From Gp6-AA40 sp050742535 (lineage in GTDB: Bacteria > Acidobacteriota > Vicinamibacteria > Vicinamibacterales > UBA2999), in assembly GCA_050742535.1 (NCBI GenBank), contig JBOGIQ010000340.1:1-6656 (forward strand): DNA of 6,656 nt, in the 5' to 3' direction. The notes beneath the pieces are model-generated. The model was not told the DNA's origin. It worked only from the letters and a program-made list of their open reading frames with translations, and made no database searches. Below are positions 1 to 5,738 of this stretch, piece by piece (within the stretch, counting starts at the first letter, position 1; each line of letters opens with the position of its first letter). The position numbers and the translations under genes are program-made.

Positions 1-1
1 C

Positions 2-667
2 ATCGTTGTCGGCCTGCTGCCAGGCGTCATCGCCGGCACGATGCTGGTGTCGCGAGTGAGCCCGGGCTGGCTGAAGTTCGGCACCTTCATCGCGCTGCTG
101 CCGCTCATCCTGCTACAGGCGGCCGGCTATCGCCGTCCCCTGAAGTCGGAGCGGTCGATCGGTCTGGGGTTCGGCGTCGGCGTCGGCGTGTTGTATTCCG
201 TCACGACGATTTCGGGGCCTCCGCTGGCCGTGATGTTGAGCAATCAGGGTCTGACGAAGCGCGATTTCCGCGCAGCGCTCGGATTCATCCGGCTCGCCGA
301 ATCCTCGTTTACCGCCGTTGCGTACGCGTGGGCCGGTCTGTACAGCGTGGAAAGCCTGGGCCTGGTGCCGTACATCGTGCCGAGCATCGCGATCGGCGTT
401 CCGATTGGCGCGGCGCTGATCCAGCGGATCCGGCCTGAAACGTTCCGACGCATCTGCATGAGCTTCGACGCGTGGATCGTCGGGTTCGGGCTGTCGAACC
501 TGCTCAAGGAGCTGCACCTCGTCGAAAGCAACCTCGCGTTTCTTGTCCTCGCCGCGGTGGGCGTTCTCGATACGTGGCTGCTCTATCGCTTCTTCTCTGT
601 GCAGCTGCCCCAGGCAAAGCGCGCCGAAACCGTCGCCCAGATTCGGGGCGCTCCTGCAGACTCCTGA
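2..667 (+). CDS. TauE/SafE (TSUP) family anion permease, 5' end outside window
   Basis: This is the C-terminal 221 residues of an inner-membrane permease of the TSUP family, whose members carry sulfite, sulfoacetate or other small anions, often as exporters. The reading frame is open from base 2, so the gene starts to the left of the window; the internal ATG at 41 is not a likely start because family-like sequence (PGVIAGTMLVSR) continues upstream of it. Several hydrophobic segments are visible, and the family-typical loop with SVTTISGPPLAVML lies near bases 198-237. A charged segment (IRPETFRR, near 427-450) precedes the last membrane spans. The tail after the final span is short and hydrophilic. 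The TGA stop sits inside the first unit of a 7-bp tandem repeat, so the last residues may be set by that repeat. The substrate cannot be told from sequence. Family assignment is fairly sure, sulfur specificity is not. Confidence 0.85.
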   Translation: MVVGLLPGVIAGTMLVSRVSPGWLKFGTFIALLPLILLQAAGYRRPLKSERSIGLGFGVGVGVLYSVTTISGPPLAVMLSNQGLTKRDFRAALGFIRLAESSFTAVAYAWAGLYSVESLGLVPYIVPSIAIGVPIGAALIQRIRPETFRRICMSFDAWIVGFGLSNLLKELHLVESNLAFLVLAAVGVLDTWLLYRFFSVQLPQAKRAETVAQIRGAPADS

Positions 668-697
668 TCCCTGATCCCTGATCCCTGATCCCCGATC
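663..697. repeat. 7-bp tandem repeat (CCTGATC)x4 plus one variant unit
   Basis: Four perfect copies of CCTGATC (663-669, 670-676, 677-683, 684-690) are followed by CCCGATC (691-697). The array fills the whole gap between the TauE-like gene and the symporter gene. Because the unit is 7 bp and contains TGA, successive units put a stop in each of the three forward frames (665, 672, 679, 686). The first of these is the actual stop of the TauE-like gene. No Shine-Dalgarno-like purine run is present before the symporter start. Confidence 0.95.
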
Positions 698-702
698 CCT
701 TT

Positions 703-1944
703 GTGAAACCGCACACGAAACTCCTGCTCGCGCTGGTTGCCGGCTTCGCTGCCGGCGCCGCCGCCCATGCCTACGGCAGCTCTCCCGCCGTGGATTTCCT
801 GGGCCAGCAGATCCTGCGCCCCATCGGACAGATCTTCCTGCGCGTCATCTTCATGACCGTGGTGCCGATGGTGTTCGCGGCGCTCGTGATTGGCGTCTAC
901 GAACTGGGACGCGAACGCGGCCTCGGCGGAGTCGCCGCCCGAACGCTGGCCTTCACGCTGCTGCTCAGCGCCGTCTCGGTGATCGTCGGCATGCTGCTCG
1001 TGAATGTCGTCCGCCCGGGCGCGAACCTGCCAATCCGGCCTGATGCCGCATCCGCCGGCGTCACCACCCTCGAGAGCAATGCCGCCGCCGCGAAGCCGCT
1101 GGGCGATGTGCTGATCGAGCTGATCCCGCGCAATCCGCTCGATTCCGCCGTGCGCGCGCTCGACGGCGAGATGCTGCCCCTGATGGTATTCGCGCTGATC
1201 TTCGGCTTTGCGATCAGCCGCGCGCCGGCAGCGGACGGGGAACGTAACATCCTGGTCCGCGTCTTCGATCAAATCTTCGATGCCTGCATGCGCATCGTCG
1301 GCTGGGCGATGGTCATCGCTCCCCTGGCGGTGTTCGCCATCGTGTTCAACACCGCGCGCACGTTTGGCGGCGACGTGTTCCGGGCGGTGCTGCTGTATGT
1401 CGTGACGGTCGTCGTCGGGCTGCTGATCCAGCAGTTCATCGTCTACAGCGCAGTCCTACGGGCTGCGGCGAGGCGGTCGCCGATCCAGTTCTTCCGCGAC
1501 TGCCGGGAGGTGTATCTCTACGCGTTCTCGACTGCGTCATCGAACGCGACGCTGCCGCTATCGCTGAAGACGGCGGAAACAAAGCTGGGGATCTCACCGC
1601 GGATTGCCCGGTTCGTCCTGACGGTGGGCTCGACGGCGAATCAGAATGGCACGGCGCTGTTCGAGGGGGTCACGCTGCTCTTCCTGGCGCAGGTGTACGG
1701 CCTCGATTTGACGGTCGGGCAGCAGGTCCGCGTGATGGTGATGTCGATCGTGGCGGGCATCGGCACCGCCGGCGTGCCCGGCGGCTCACTGCCAATGGTG
1801 CTCATCGTGGCGCAGTCGGTGGGGATCCCGGCCGAGGGTATGGGGCTGATTCTCGGGGTGGATCGATTCCTCGACATGTGCCGGACGGCGGTGAACGTCA
1901 GCGGCGATCTCGTTATCGCAACCGTTGTCGATCGGCGCCCTTGA
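703..1944 (+). CDS. Dicarboxylate/amino acid:cation symporter (DAACS, GltP/DctA superfamily)
   Basis: This is a 413-residue inner-membrane secondary transporter of the glutamate/aspartate/C4-dicarboxylate:cation symporter family, of normal length. The GTG at 703 is the start: the same frame has a stop at 679, and no other ATG, GTG or TTG lies between. Family landmarks are in order: SSNATLP (residues 279-285, hairpin 1), NQNGTALFEG (313-322, unwound TM7), GIGTAGVPGG (352-361, hairpin 2) and DRFLDMCRTAVNVSGD (387-402, TM8). By alignment from memory with the archaeal homologue GltPh, D391, R394, T395, N398 and D402 match D394, R397, T398, N401 and D405. R397 is the acidic side-chain ligand, so an acidic amino acid or dicarboxylate substrate is likely. 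The TM7 motif is NQN rather than the usual NMD, which removes a cation-site carboxylate. No clear ribosome-binding site is visible. The TGA stop lies in the loop of a repeat hairpin. Confidence 0.93.
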   Translation: MKPHTKLLLALVAGFAAGAAAHAYGSSPAVDFLGQQILRPIGQIFLRVIFMTVVPMVFAALVIGVYELGRERGLGGVAARTLAFTLLLSAVSVIVGMLLVNVVRPGANLPIRPDAASAGVTTLESNAAAAKPLGDVLIELIPRNPLDSAVRALDGEMLPLMVFALIFGFAISRAPAADGERNILVRVFDQIFDACMRIVGWAMVIAPLAVFAIVFNTARTFGGDVFRAVLLYVVTVVVGLLIQQFIVYSAVLRAAARRSPIQFFRDCREVYLYAFSTASSNATLPLSLKTAETKLGISPRIARFVLTVGSTANQNGTALFEGVTLLFLAQVYGLDLTVGQQVRVMVMSIVAGIGTAGVPGGSLPMVLIVAQSVGIPAEGMGLILGVDRFLDMCRTAVNVSGDLVIATVVDRRP

Positions 1945-1983
1945 AAGGGCGCCCTACGTAGGGCACCCCTTTTACGGGGTGCC
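1934..1983. repeat. Palindromic repeat element A (two hairpins plus linker palindrome)
   Basis: The element lies at the convergent 3' ends of the symporter gene and cysA. Hairpin 1 pairs GGCGCCCT (1934-1941) with AGGGCGCC (1946-1953) around a TGAA loop. The linker is the perfect palindrome CCCTACGTAGGG (1952-1963). Hairpin 2 pairs GGCACCCC (1962-1969) with GGGGTGCC (1976-1983) around the loop TTTTAC. The symporter TGA (1942-1944) lies in loop 1 and the cysA TAA (complement of 1972-1974) in loop 2. A 22-nt segment (1936-1957) is identical to 4614-4635 in element B, so this is a dispersed repeat. It may end transcription or protect mRNA 3' ends from both sides, but no T-run follows either hairpin, so it is not a standard intrinsic terminator. 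Confidence 0.9.
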
Positions 1984-2844
1984 GTTCGAACTGCGCGGCC
2001 TGACGTACACGCGATCGCCGACGATCACGCGCACCGCTTCGGAGCGTTCTCCATCGAGCTCCAACGGCGTCGGCTTGCCGTTCTCGTCGTGCATCTCGAC
2101 CTGCACGCGCCCGTGGAACAGGTTCACATCACCCAGGAAATTCGACACGAACGGCGTTGCCGGCTTCTCGATCACCTCGCCCGGAGGCGCGTCCTGTTCG
2201 ATTTTGCCGTCGTTCATGACGACGACACGGTTGGCCAGCTCGAGGGCTTCTTCCTGATCATGTGTGACGAACACGCTGGTGAGATGAATTTCCTGATGCA
2301 GGCGCCGCAGCCAGCGGCGTAGCTCCTGGCGGACTTTTGCATCGAGCGCGCCGAACGGCTCGTCGAGCAGCAGTACTCGAGGCTCGACGGCGAGCGCTCT
2401 GGCCAGGGCGACACGCTGGCGCTGCCCTCCCGACAGCTGCGACGGGTAGCGGTCTCCCAGGTAATCGAGCTGCACCAGGCCGAGCAGCTCGTGCACACGG
2501 CGGCTGATGTCGTCCTGGGACGGGCGCTGGTCGCGCGGTCGCACGCGAAGCCCGAATGCGACGTTTTCGAACACCGTCATGTGACGAAACAGCGCGTAGT
2601 GCTGGAAGACGAAGCCGACGCCACGATCGCGCGGATCGCGCCTGGTCGCCTCGTCGCCATCGAAGAACACGGATCCCACATCAGGCGTTTCAAGGCCGGC
2701 AATCACACGCAGCAGCGTGGTCTTGCCGGAGCCGGACGGGCCGAGGAGCGCCACCAGCTCGCCTGAGTGCACGGTGAAGCTCACGTCGCGCAGCGCGATG
2801 AAGCTGCCGAATGACTTCGTAAGGTTTCTGACTTCGATGCTCAT
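1972..2844 (-). CDS. cysA: Sulfate/thiosulfate ABC transporter ATP-binding protein CysA, short C-terminus
   Basis: This 290-residue ATPase powers sulfate/thiosulfate import, acting as a dimer on the inner face of the membrane with CysT and CysW. All nucleotide-binding motifs are intact: Walker A GPSGSGKTT (35-43), Q-loop Q81, signature LSGGQ (137-141), Walker B VLLLDE (157-162), D-loop GALD (165-168) and H-loop H195. The segment PFVSNFLGDVNLFHG (231-245) is typical of the junction to the C-terminal domain in CysA. The protein stops at VRPRSSNGTP, where well-known CysA proteins (about 350-365 residues) continue with the rest of the TOBE-like regulatory domain. The last four residues and the TAA come from repeat element A, so truncation at the repeat is possible. 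The core should still hydrolyse ATP. The ATG at 2844 has only a weak GGA upstream. The gene follows cysW by 65 bp, a gap filled mostly by element C. Confidence 0.93.
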   Translation of the reverse strand: MSIEVRNLTKSFGSFIALRDVSFTVHSGELVALLGPSGSGKTTLLRVIAGLETPDVGSVFFDGDEATRRDPRDRGVGFVFQHYALFRHMTVFENVAFGLRVRPRDQRPSQDDISRRVHELLGLVQLDYLGDRYPSQLSGGQRQRVALARALAVEPRVLLLDEPFGALDAKVRQELRRWLRRLHQEIHLTSVFVTHDQEEALELANRVVVMNDGKIEQDAPPGEVIEKPATPFVSNFLGDVNLFHGRVQVEMHDENGKPTPLELDGERSEAVRVIVGDRVYVRPRSSNGTP

Positions 2845-2857
2845 ATCTGTTCCGAAT

Positions 2858-2907
2858 CCGGCTAAAGCCGGACTCCACGACCGATGTGGAGTCCGCCTTC
2901 AGGCGGA
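2858..2907. repeat. Palindromic repeat element C between cysW and cysA
   Basis: Hairpin 1 is CCGGC (2858-2862) with GCCGG (2867-2871) around TAAA. The linker stem is 9 bp, GGACTCCAC (2870-2878) with GTGGAGTCC (2886-2894), around the loop GACCGAT. Hairpin 2 is TCCGCC (2892-2897) with GGCGGA (2902-2907) around TTCA. The linker arms overlap the inner arms of both hairpins, so the RNA could fold either as one central stem or as two outer hairpins. The cysW stop codon (complement of 2910-2912) is 2 nt away. The design matches element A but the stem sequences differ. Confidence 0.88.
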
Positions 2908-2909
2908 TA

Positions 2910-3785
2910 TTACGAAGCGAGCTTTCCTTCCAAAATGGTCTTCACAATCAACGTCACCACCGCCAGCAGCGTCAGCAACGACGCGACGGCGAAGGCCGCC
3001 TGGAACATGTATTCGTTGTAAAGAATCTCCACGTGCAGCGGCAGCGTGTTCGTCTCGCCGCGAATCTTGCCGGAGACCACCGACACGGCGCCGAATTCGC
3101 CCATCGCGCGTGCGTTGCAGAGAATCGCGCCGTAGAGAACACCCCATTTGATGTTGGGGAGCGTCACGCGGAAGAACGTCTGCCAGCCGCTCGCGCCGAG
3201 GACGCGCGCGGCTTCCTCTTCCTGGGTACCGGCGGCTTCCATCACCGGTATGACCTCGCGCGCGACGAACGGGAACGACACGAAGATCGTCGCCAGCACG
3301 ATACCGGGAATGGCAAAGACGATCCGCAGGTCCTGCTCCGCCACCCACGGCCCGAGCACGCCCTGGCGCCCGAACAGCAGCACGAACACCATGCCGGAAA
3401 TGACCGGCGAGACCGCGAACGGCAGATCGATCAGCGTGGTCAGCAGCGTGCGGCCGGGAAAGCGGAACTTCGCGATCGCCCATCCGGCCGCAACGCCGAA
3501 GATCAGATTTGCCGGAACCGCGAATGCCGCGGCGATGAGTGTCAGCTTGAGGGCGGCAATCGCATCCGGCTCACGAACCGATTCGAAATACGGGCCGATG
3601 CCGTTGCGAAACGCCTCGACGAACACGACCGTCAGCGGGAGCAGCAGGAACAGCGTGAGAAAGCCGAGACACGTGCCCGTCAGCAGCAGCCGCACAGCCG
3701 CCGGCTCGGTGAGCTTCGTGGGGCGGGTTCCGCCGGAGGCAGAAACGAGCGCAGGCGGACCCGCCGATTGAACAGCGCCCGCCAT
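2910..3785 (-). CDS. cysW: Sulfate ABC transporter permease CysW
   Basis: This 291-residue inner-membrane protein is one of the two channel subunits of the sulfate/thiosulfate importer. After a polar, Ala/Gly/Pro-rich N-terminal stretch of about 30 residues come several hydrophobic segments, the first at about 33-57. The permease coupling loop (EAA motif), which docks onto CysA, is EEAARVLGASGWQTFFRVTL (residues 190-209), followed by NARAMGEFGAVSVVSG (224-239), a stretch strongly characteristic of CysW. NTLPLHVEILYNEY (246-259) is also CysW-like. The ATG at 3785-3783 shares its A with the TGA of cysT (TGATG), and a GGAGGG ribosome-binding site (complement of 3796-3801) lies 10 nt upstream inside cysT. 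This supports the start and suggests translational coupling. The stop is next to repeat element C. Confidence 0.95.
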   Translation of the reverse strand: MAGAVQSAGPPALVSASGGTRPTKLTEPAAVRLLLTGTCLGFLTLFLLLPLTVVFVEAFRNGIGPYFESVREPDAIAALKLTLIAAAFAVPANLIFGVAAGWAIAKFRFPGRTLLTTLIDLPFAVSPVISGMVFVLLFGRQGVLGPWVAEQDLRIVFAIPGIVLATIFVSFPFVAREVIPVMEAAGTQEEEAARVLGASGWQTFFRVTLPNIKWGVLYGAILCNARAMGEFGAVSVVSGKIRGETNTLPLHVEILYNEYMFQAAFAVASLLTLLAVVTLIVKTILEGKLAS

Positions 3786-4603
3786 CAGCCCGCGACCCTC
3801 CGCGTCGTCCAGCCCTGCAGCGCGTTGATCACCAGGAGCATCGCAAACGAGATCGTGAGCATCACGACCGCGATCGCCGTCGCGCCTGCGTAGTCGAATT
3901 GTTCCAGCTTCGTGATGATCAGCAGCGGCGAGATCTCGGTGCGCATCGGCATGTTGCCGGAGATGAAGACGACGGACCCGTATTCACCGATGGCACGCGC
4001 GAACGCCAGAGCGAAACCCGTCAGCCATGCCGGATACAGATACGGGAGGATGACCCGTGTCACGACCTTCAGGCGGCTGGCGCCGAGGCTGGTTGCGGCT
4101 TCTTCAATCTCGACGTCAAGGTCTTCGATGACGGGCTGGAGCGTGCGGACGACGAACGGCAACCCGATGAAGATGAGCGCGATGGTGACACCGACGCGCG
4201 AAAACGCGAGCTTGACGCCGTAGCGCTCTGCCAGCTGGCCGATCCATCCATTCGGCGCGCACAGGGTGGTCAACGTGATCCCGGCGACCGCGGTGGGCAG
4301 CGCGAACGGCAGGTCGACCAGCGAGTCGACGATGCGGCGGCCGGGGAACGAATAGCGAACGAGCACCCACGCGACAATCAGTCCGCACACGGCATTCACG
4401 CAGGCGGCAACGAACGATGCGCCGATGCTCAGCTGATACGAGGCGATTACGCGCGGGTCCGTGATCGTCGCCTTGAGCTGCTCCCACGGCACAGACGCCG
4501 CCCGAAGGGGCAGCGTCAGGAGTGGGATCAACACGATCAGCGTCAGATACGCGAGCGTGTATCCGAGCGTCAGCTTGAATCCGGGCAGTACGGAGCGTCG
4601 CAT
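3785..4603 (-). CDS. cysT: Sulfate ABC transporter permease CysT (CysU)
   Basis: This is the 272-residue partner permease of the sulfate importer. Hydrophobic segments begin at about residue 12, and the PF00528-type permease core follows. VDLPFALPTAVAGITL (96-111) is typical of CysT. The EAA coupling loop is EEAATSLGASRLKVVTRVIL (167-186), followed by FARAIGEYGSVVFISGN (201-217). The frame stays open upstream for roughly another 190 codons, but that stretch is antisense-frame sequence over the sulfate-binding protein gene and has low-complexity Arg/Ser composition. I therefore chose the ATG at 4603, where the product begins MRRSVLPGFKLTLGYT, as expected for the family. The nearest purine run (AAGGG, in the arm of repeat element B) is about 12 nt upstream, so the ribosome-binding site is weak and partly in a hairpin. 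The 3' end overlaps cysW by one base. Confidence 0.95.
   Translation of the reverse strand: MRRSVLPGFKLTLGYTLAYLTLIVLIPLLTLPLRAASVPWEQLKATITDPRVIASYQLSIGASFVAACVNAVCGLIVAWVLVRYSFPGRRIVDSLVDLPFALPTAVAGITLTTLCAPNGWIGQLAERYGVKLAFSRVGVTIALIFIGLPFVVRTLQPVIEDLDVEIEEAATSLGASRLKVVTRVILPYLYPAWLTGFALAFARAIGEYGSVVFISGNMPMRTEISPLLIITKLEQFDYAGATAIAVVMLTISFAMLLVINALQGWTTRRVAG
3796..3801 (-). promoter_or_regulatory. Shine-Dalgarno GGAGGG for cysW
   Basis: GGAGGG on the - strand lies 10 nt before the cysW ATG, inside the last codons of cysT. Together with the TGATG overlap it fixes the cysW start and implies that cysT and cysW are made in matched amounts. Confidence 0.7.
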
Positions 4604-4613
4604 GGTGTCATGA

Positions 4614-4667
4614 CGCCCTTGAAAGGGCGCCCTACAAAACCTCGTCGGGCACCCCTTCAGGGGTGCC
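4614..4667. repeat. Palindromic repeat element B between sbp and cysT
   Basis: Hairpin 1 pairs CGCCCT (4614-4619) with AGGGCG (4624-4629) around TGAA. The linker arms CCCTAC (4630-4635) and GTCGGG (4644-4649) pair with one mismatch around AAAACCTC. Hairpin 2 pairs GGCACCCC (4648-4655) with GGGGTGCC (4660-4667) around TTCA. Bases 4614-4635 are identical to 1936-1957 of element A, and the arms of hairpin 2 are the same as in A, so A and B are copies of one subfamily. The stop codon of the binding-protein gene (complement of 4668-4670) directly abuts the element, and the cysT start is 10 nt from its other end. A stable stem here could hold up mRNA decay and raise binding-protein levels above the permeases, as the REP between malE and malF does in E. 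coli; that role is inferred. Confidence 0.9.
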
Positions 4668-5669
4668 TCATCTGCCGGGGCGGTAAATTTTGTCGAACAT
4701 GCCGCCGTCGTTGAAGTGAGCCTTCTGCGCGTTCTGCCAGCCGCCAAAGGCCTGGTCGATCGTGAACAGTTCAACCTTCGCGAACGTGCTGGCGTATTTC
4801 GCCGCGACCTTCTCATCGCGCGGGCGGTAATGGTTCCGCGCAGCGATTTCCTGACCCTCTGGCGTGTACAGGAACTGGAGGTAGGCCTCCGCGACCGCCT
4901 TGGTACCCTTTCGCGCGACGACCTTGTCAACGACGGCGACGGGGGGCTCCGCCAGGATGCTGATCGACGGCGTGACAATCTCGACTTTGCCCTTCGCCTC
5001 CTCGAGCGCGAGATACGCCTCGTTCTCCCAGGCGAGAAGCACGTCGCCGATTCCGCGCTGCACGAACGTCGTTGTCGCGCCGCGGGCTCCGGAGTCGAGC
5101 ACGGGAACGTTCTTGAACAACGCGGCGACGAATTCGCGCGCCTTCGCGTCGCTGCCGCCGTTCTTCCGCTTCGCATATTCCCACGCCGCCAGGTAATTCC
5201 ACCGCGCGCCGCCGGATGTCTTCGGGTTCGGCGTGATGACCTGGATGCCCGGGCGGATCAGATCGTTCCAATCCTTGATGCCCTTGGGATTGCCGTTTCG
5301 CACCAGGAAGACGATGGTCGAGGTGTACGGGGCGCTGTTATGCGGCAGGCGCTTCTGCCAGTCCTTGTGAATCAGACCGGAGTTCGACACGGCATCGATG
5401 TCGTACGCCAGCGCCAGGGTCACGACGTCGGCCTCGAGGCCGTCGATGACGGCGCGCGCCTGCGAGCCCGATCCACCGTGTGACTGGCGGAACCGGATGT
5501 CCTGGCCGGTCTTCGCCTTCCAGTACTTGGCGAACGCCGCGTTCACGGCCACGTACAGCTCGCGCGTCGGGTCGTAGGAGACGTTCAGCAGCTGCGTCTG
5601 GGCAGATGCCGCGGCAGCCAATGTGATGGCCAGAGCACCCGCGAGAATCGTTCGTGACAGTAACTTCAT
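4668..5669 (-). CDS. sbp: Periplasmic sulfate-binding protein (Sbp/CysP family)
   Basis: This 333-residue solute-binding protein captures sulfate (or thiosulfate) in the periplasm and delivers it to CysT/CysW. A signal peptide is clear: basic MKLLSR, a hydrophobic core, and an ASA site giving likely cleavage after A23. Family motifs follow in order: SYDPTREL (31-38), QSHGGSGSQA (62-71), LALAYDID (85-92), NPKTSGGARWNYL (148-160, the sulfate-binding signature NPK[ST]SGxAR), DSGARGATTTFVQRGIGD (192-209), LLAWENEA (211-218) and PSISILAEPPVAVVD (234-248). Length is close to E. coli Sbp (about 329). The mature form has no lipobox Cys. The ATG at 5669 has a strong GGAAGGA just upstream. Sulfate versus thiosulfate preference cannot be settled from sequence. 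The gene sits between the porin and cysT, with repeats on both sides. Confidence 0.96.
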   Translation of the reverse strand: MKLLSRTILAGALAITLAAAASAQTQLLNVSYDPTRELYVAVNAAFAKYWKAKTGQDIRFRQSHGGSGSQARAVIDGLEADVVTLALAYDIDAVSNSGLIHKDWQKRLPHNSAPYTSTIVFLVRNGNPKGIKDWNDLIRPGIQVITPNPKTSGGARWNYLAAWEYAKRKNGGSDAKAREFVAALFKNVPVLDSGARGATTTFVQRGIGDVLLAWENEAYLALEEAKGKVEIVTPSISILAEPPVAVVDKVVARKGTKAVAEAYLQFLYTPEGQEIAARNHYRPRDEKVAAKYASTFAKVELFTIDQAFGGWQNAQKAHFNDGGMFDKIYRPGR

Positions 5670-5672
5670 AAT

Positions 5673-5681
5673 TCCTTCCCC
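5673..5681 (-). promoter_or_regulatory. Ribosome-binding site of sbp, partly inside a tandem repeat
   Basis: The - strand reads GGGGAAGGA followed by ATT and the ATG at 5669. GGAAGGA is 3 nt from the ATG and GGGGAA is 6 nt from it. The GGGGAA part is the end of the nearest copy of the 15-bp tandem repeat, and each of the other two copies carries an identical GGGGAA farther upstream. Confidence 0.65.
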
Positions 5682-5738
5682 GGTAGAGGCTTCCCCGGTA
5701 GAGGCTTCCCCGGTAGAGGCCGACCTTCAGGTCGGCCT
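5676..5738. repeat. Repeat element D: three 15-bp direct repeats joined to a half palindromic element
   Basis: Three perfect copies of TTCCCCGGTAGAGGC (5676-5690, 5691-5705, 5706-5720) run into a 9-bp hairpin, AGGCCGACC (5717-5725) with GGTCGGCCT (5730-5738), around TTCA. The GTAGAG before the hairpin matches the right linker arm of the other elements (GTAGGG, GTCGGG, GTGGAG), so D looks like the right half of the same family with the left half missing. The tandem unit contains that linker arm, which suggests the array grew from the half element. The porin TAG stop (complement of 5737-5739) overlaps the hairpin arm by two bases, and the sbp start is 6 nt from the other end. Confidence 0.92.

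Noticed and set aside
583..1272. - strand open frame (229 codons) over the symporter 5' half
   Set aside because: It is His/Arg/Glu-rich shadow coding opposite a recognised transporter.
1962..1983. Rho-independent terminator between the convergent genes
   Set aside because: The hairpin is strong but no T-run follows on either strand, so it was annotated as a repeat and only a possible transcription stop.
2845..2909. Separate promoter for cysA in the cysW-cysA gap
   Set aside because: The gap is taken up almost entirely by the palindromic element and no convincing -35/-10 pair is visible.
2886..3893. Long + strand open frame (335 codons) over cysW
   Set aside because: Composition is Arg/Glu/His/Gln-rich with no recognisable domain, as expected for the antisense frame of a GC-rich membrane protein gene; cysW on the other strand is clear.
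4604..5176. N-terminal extension of the cysT frame, giving a 463-residue protein
   Set aside because: The added ~190 residues are Arg/Ser-rich low complexity and lie fully over the well-supported sulfate-binding protein gene on the same strand; the permease family begins at the ATG at 4603.
4716..5483. Long + strand open frame (255 codons) over sbp
   Set aside because: It is antisense to a strongly supported binding-protein gene, shows no family motifs and has a charged, irregular composition.
5676..5720. Possible CRISPR array
   Set aside because: The 15-bp copies are directly adjacent with no spacers and there are no cas genes; it is a simple tandem repeat.
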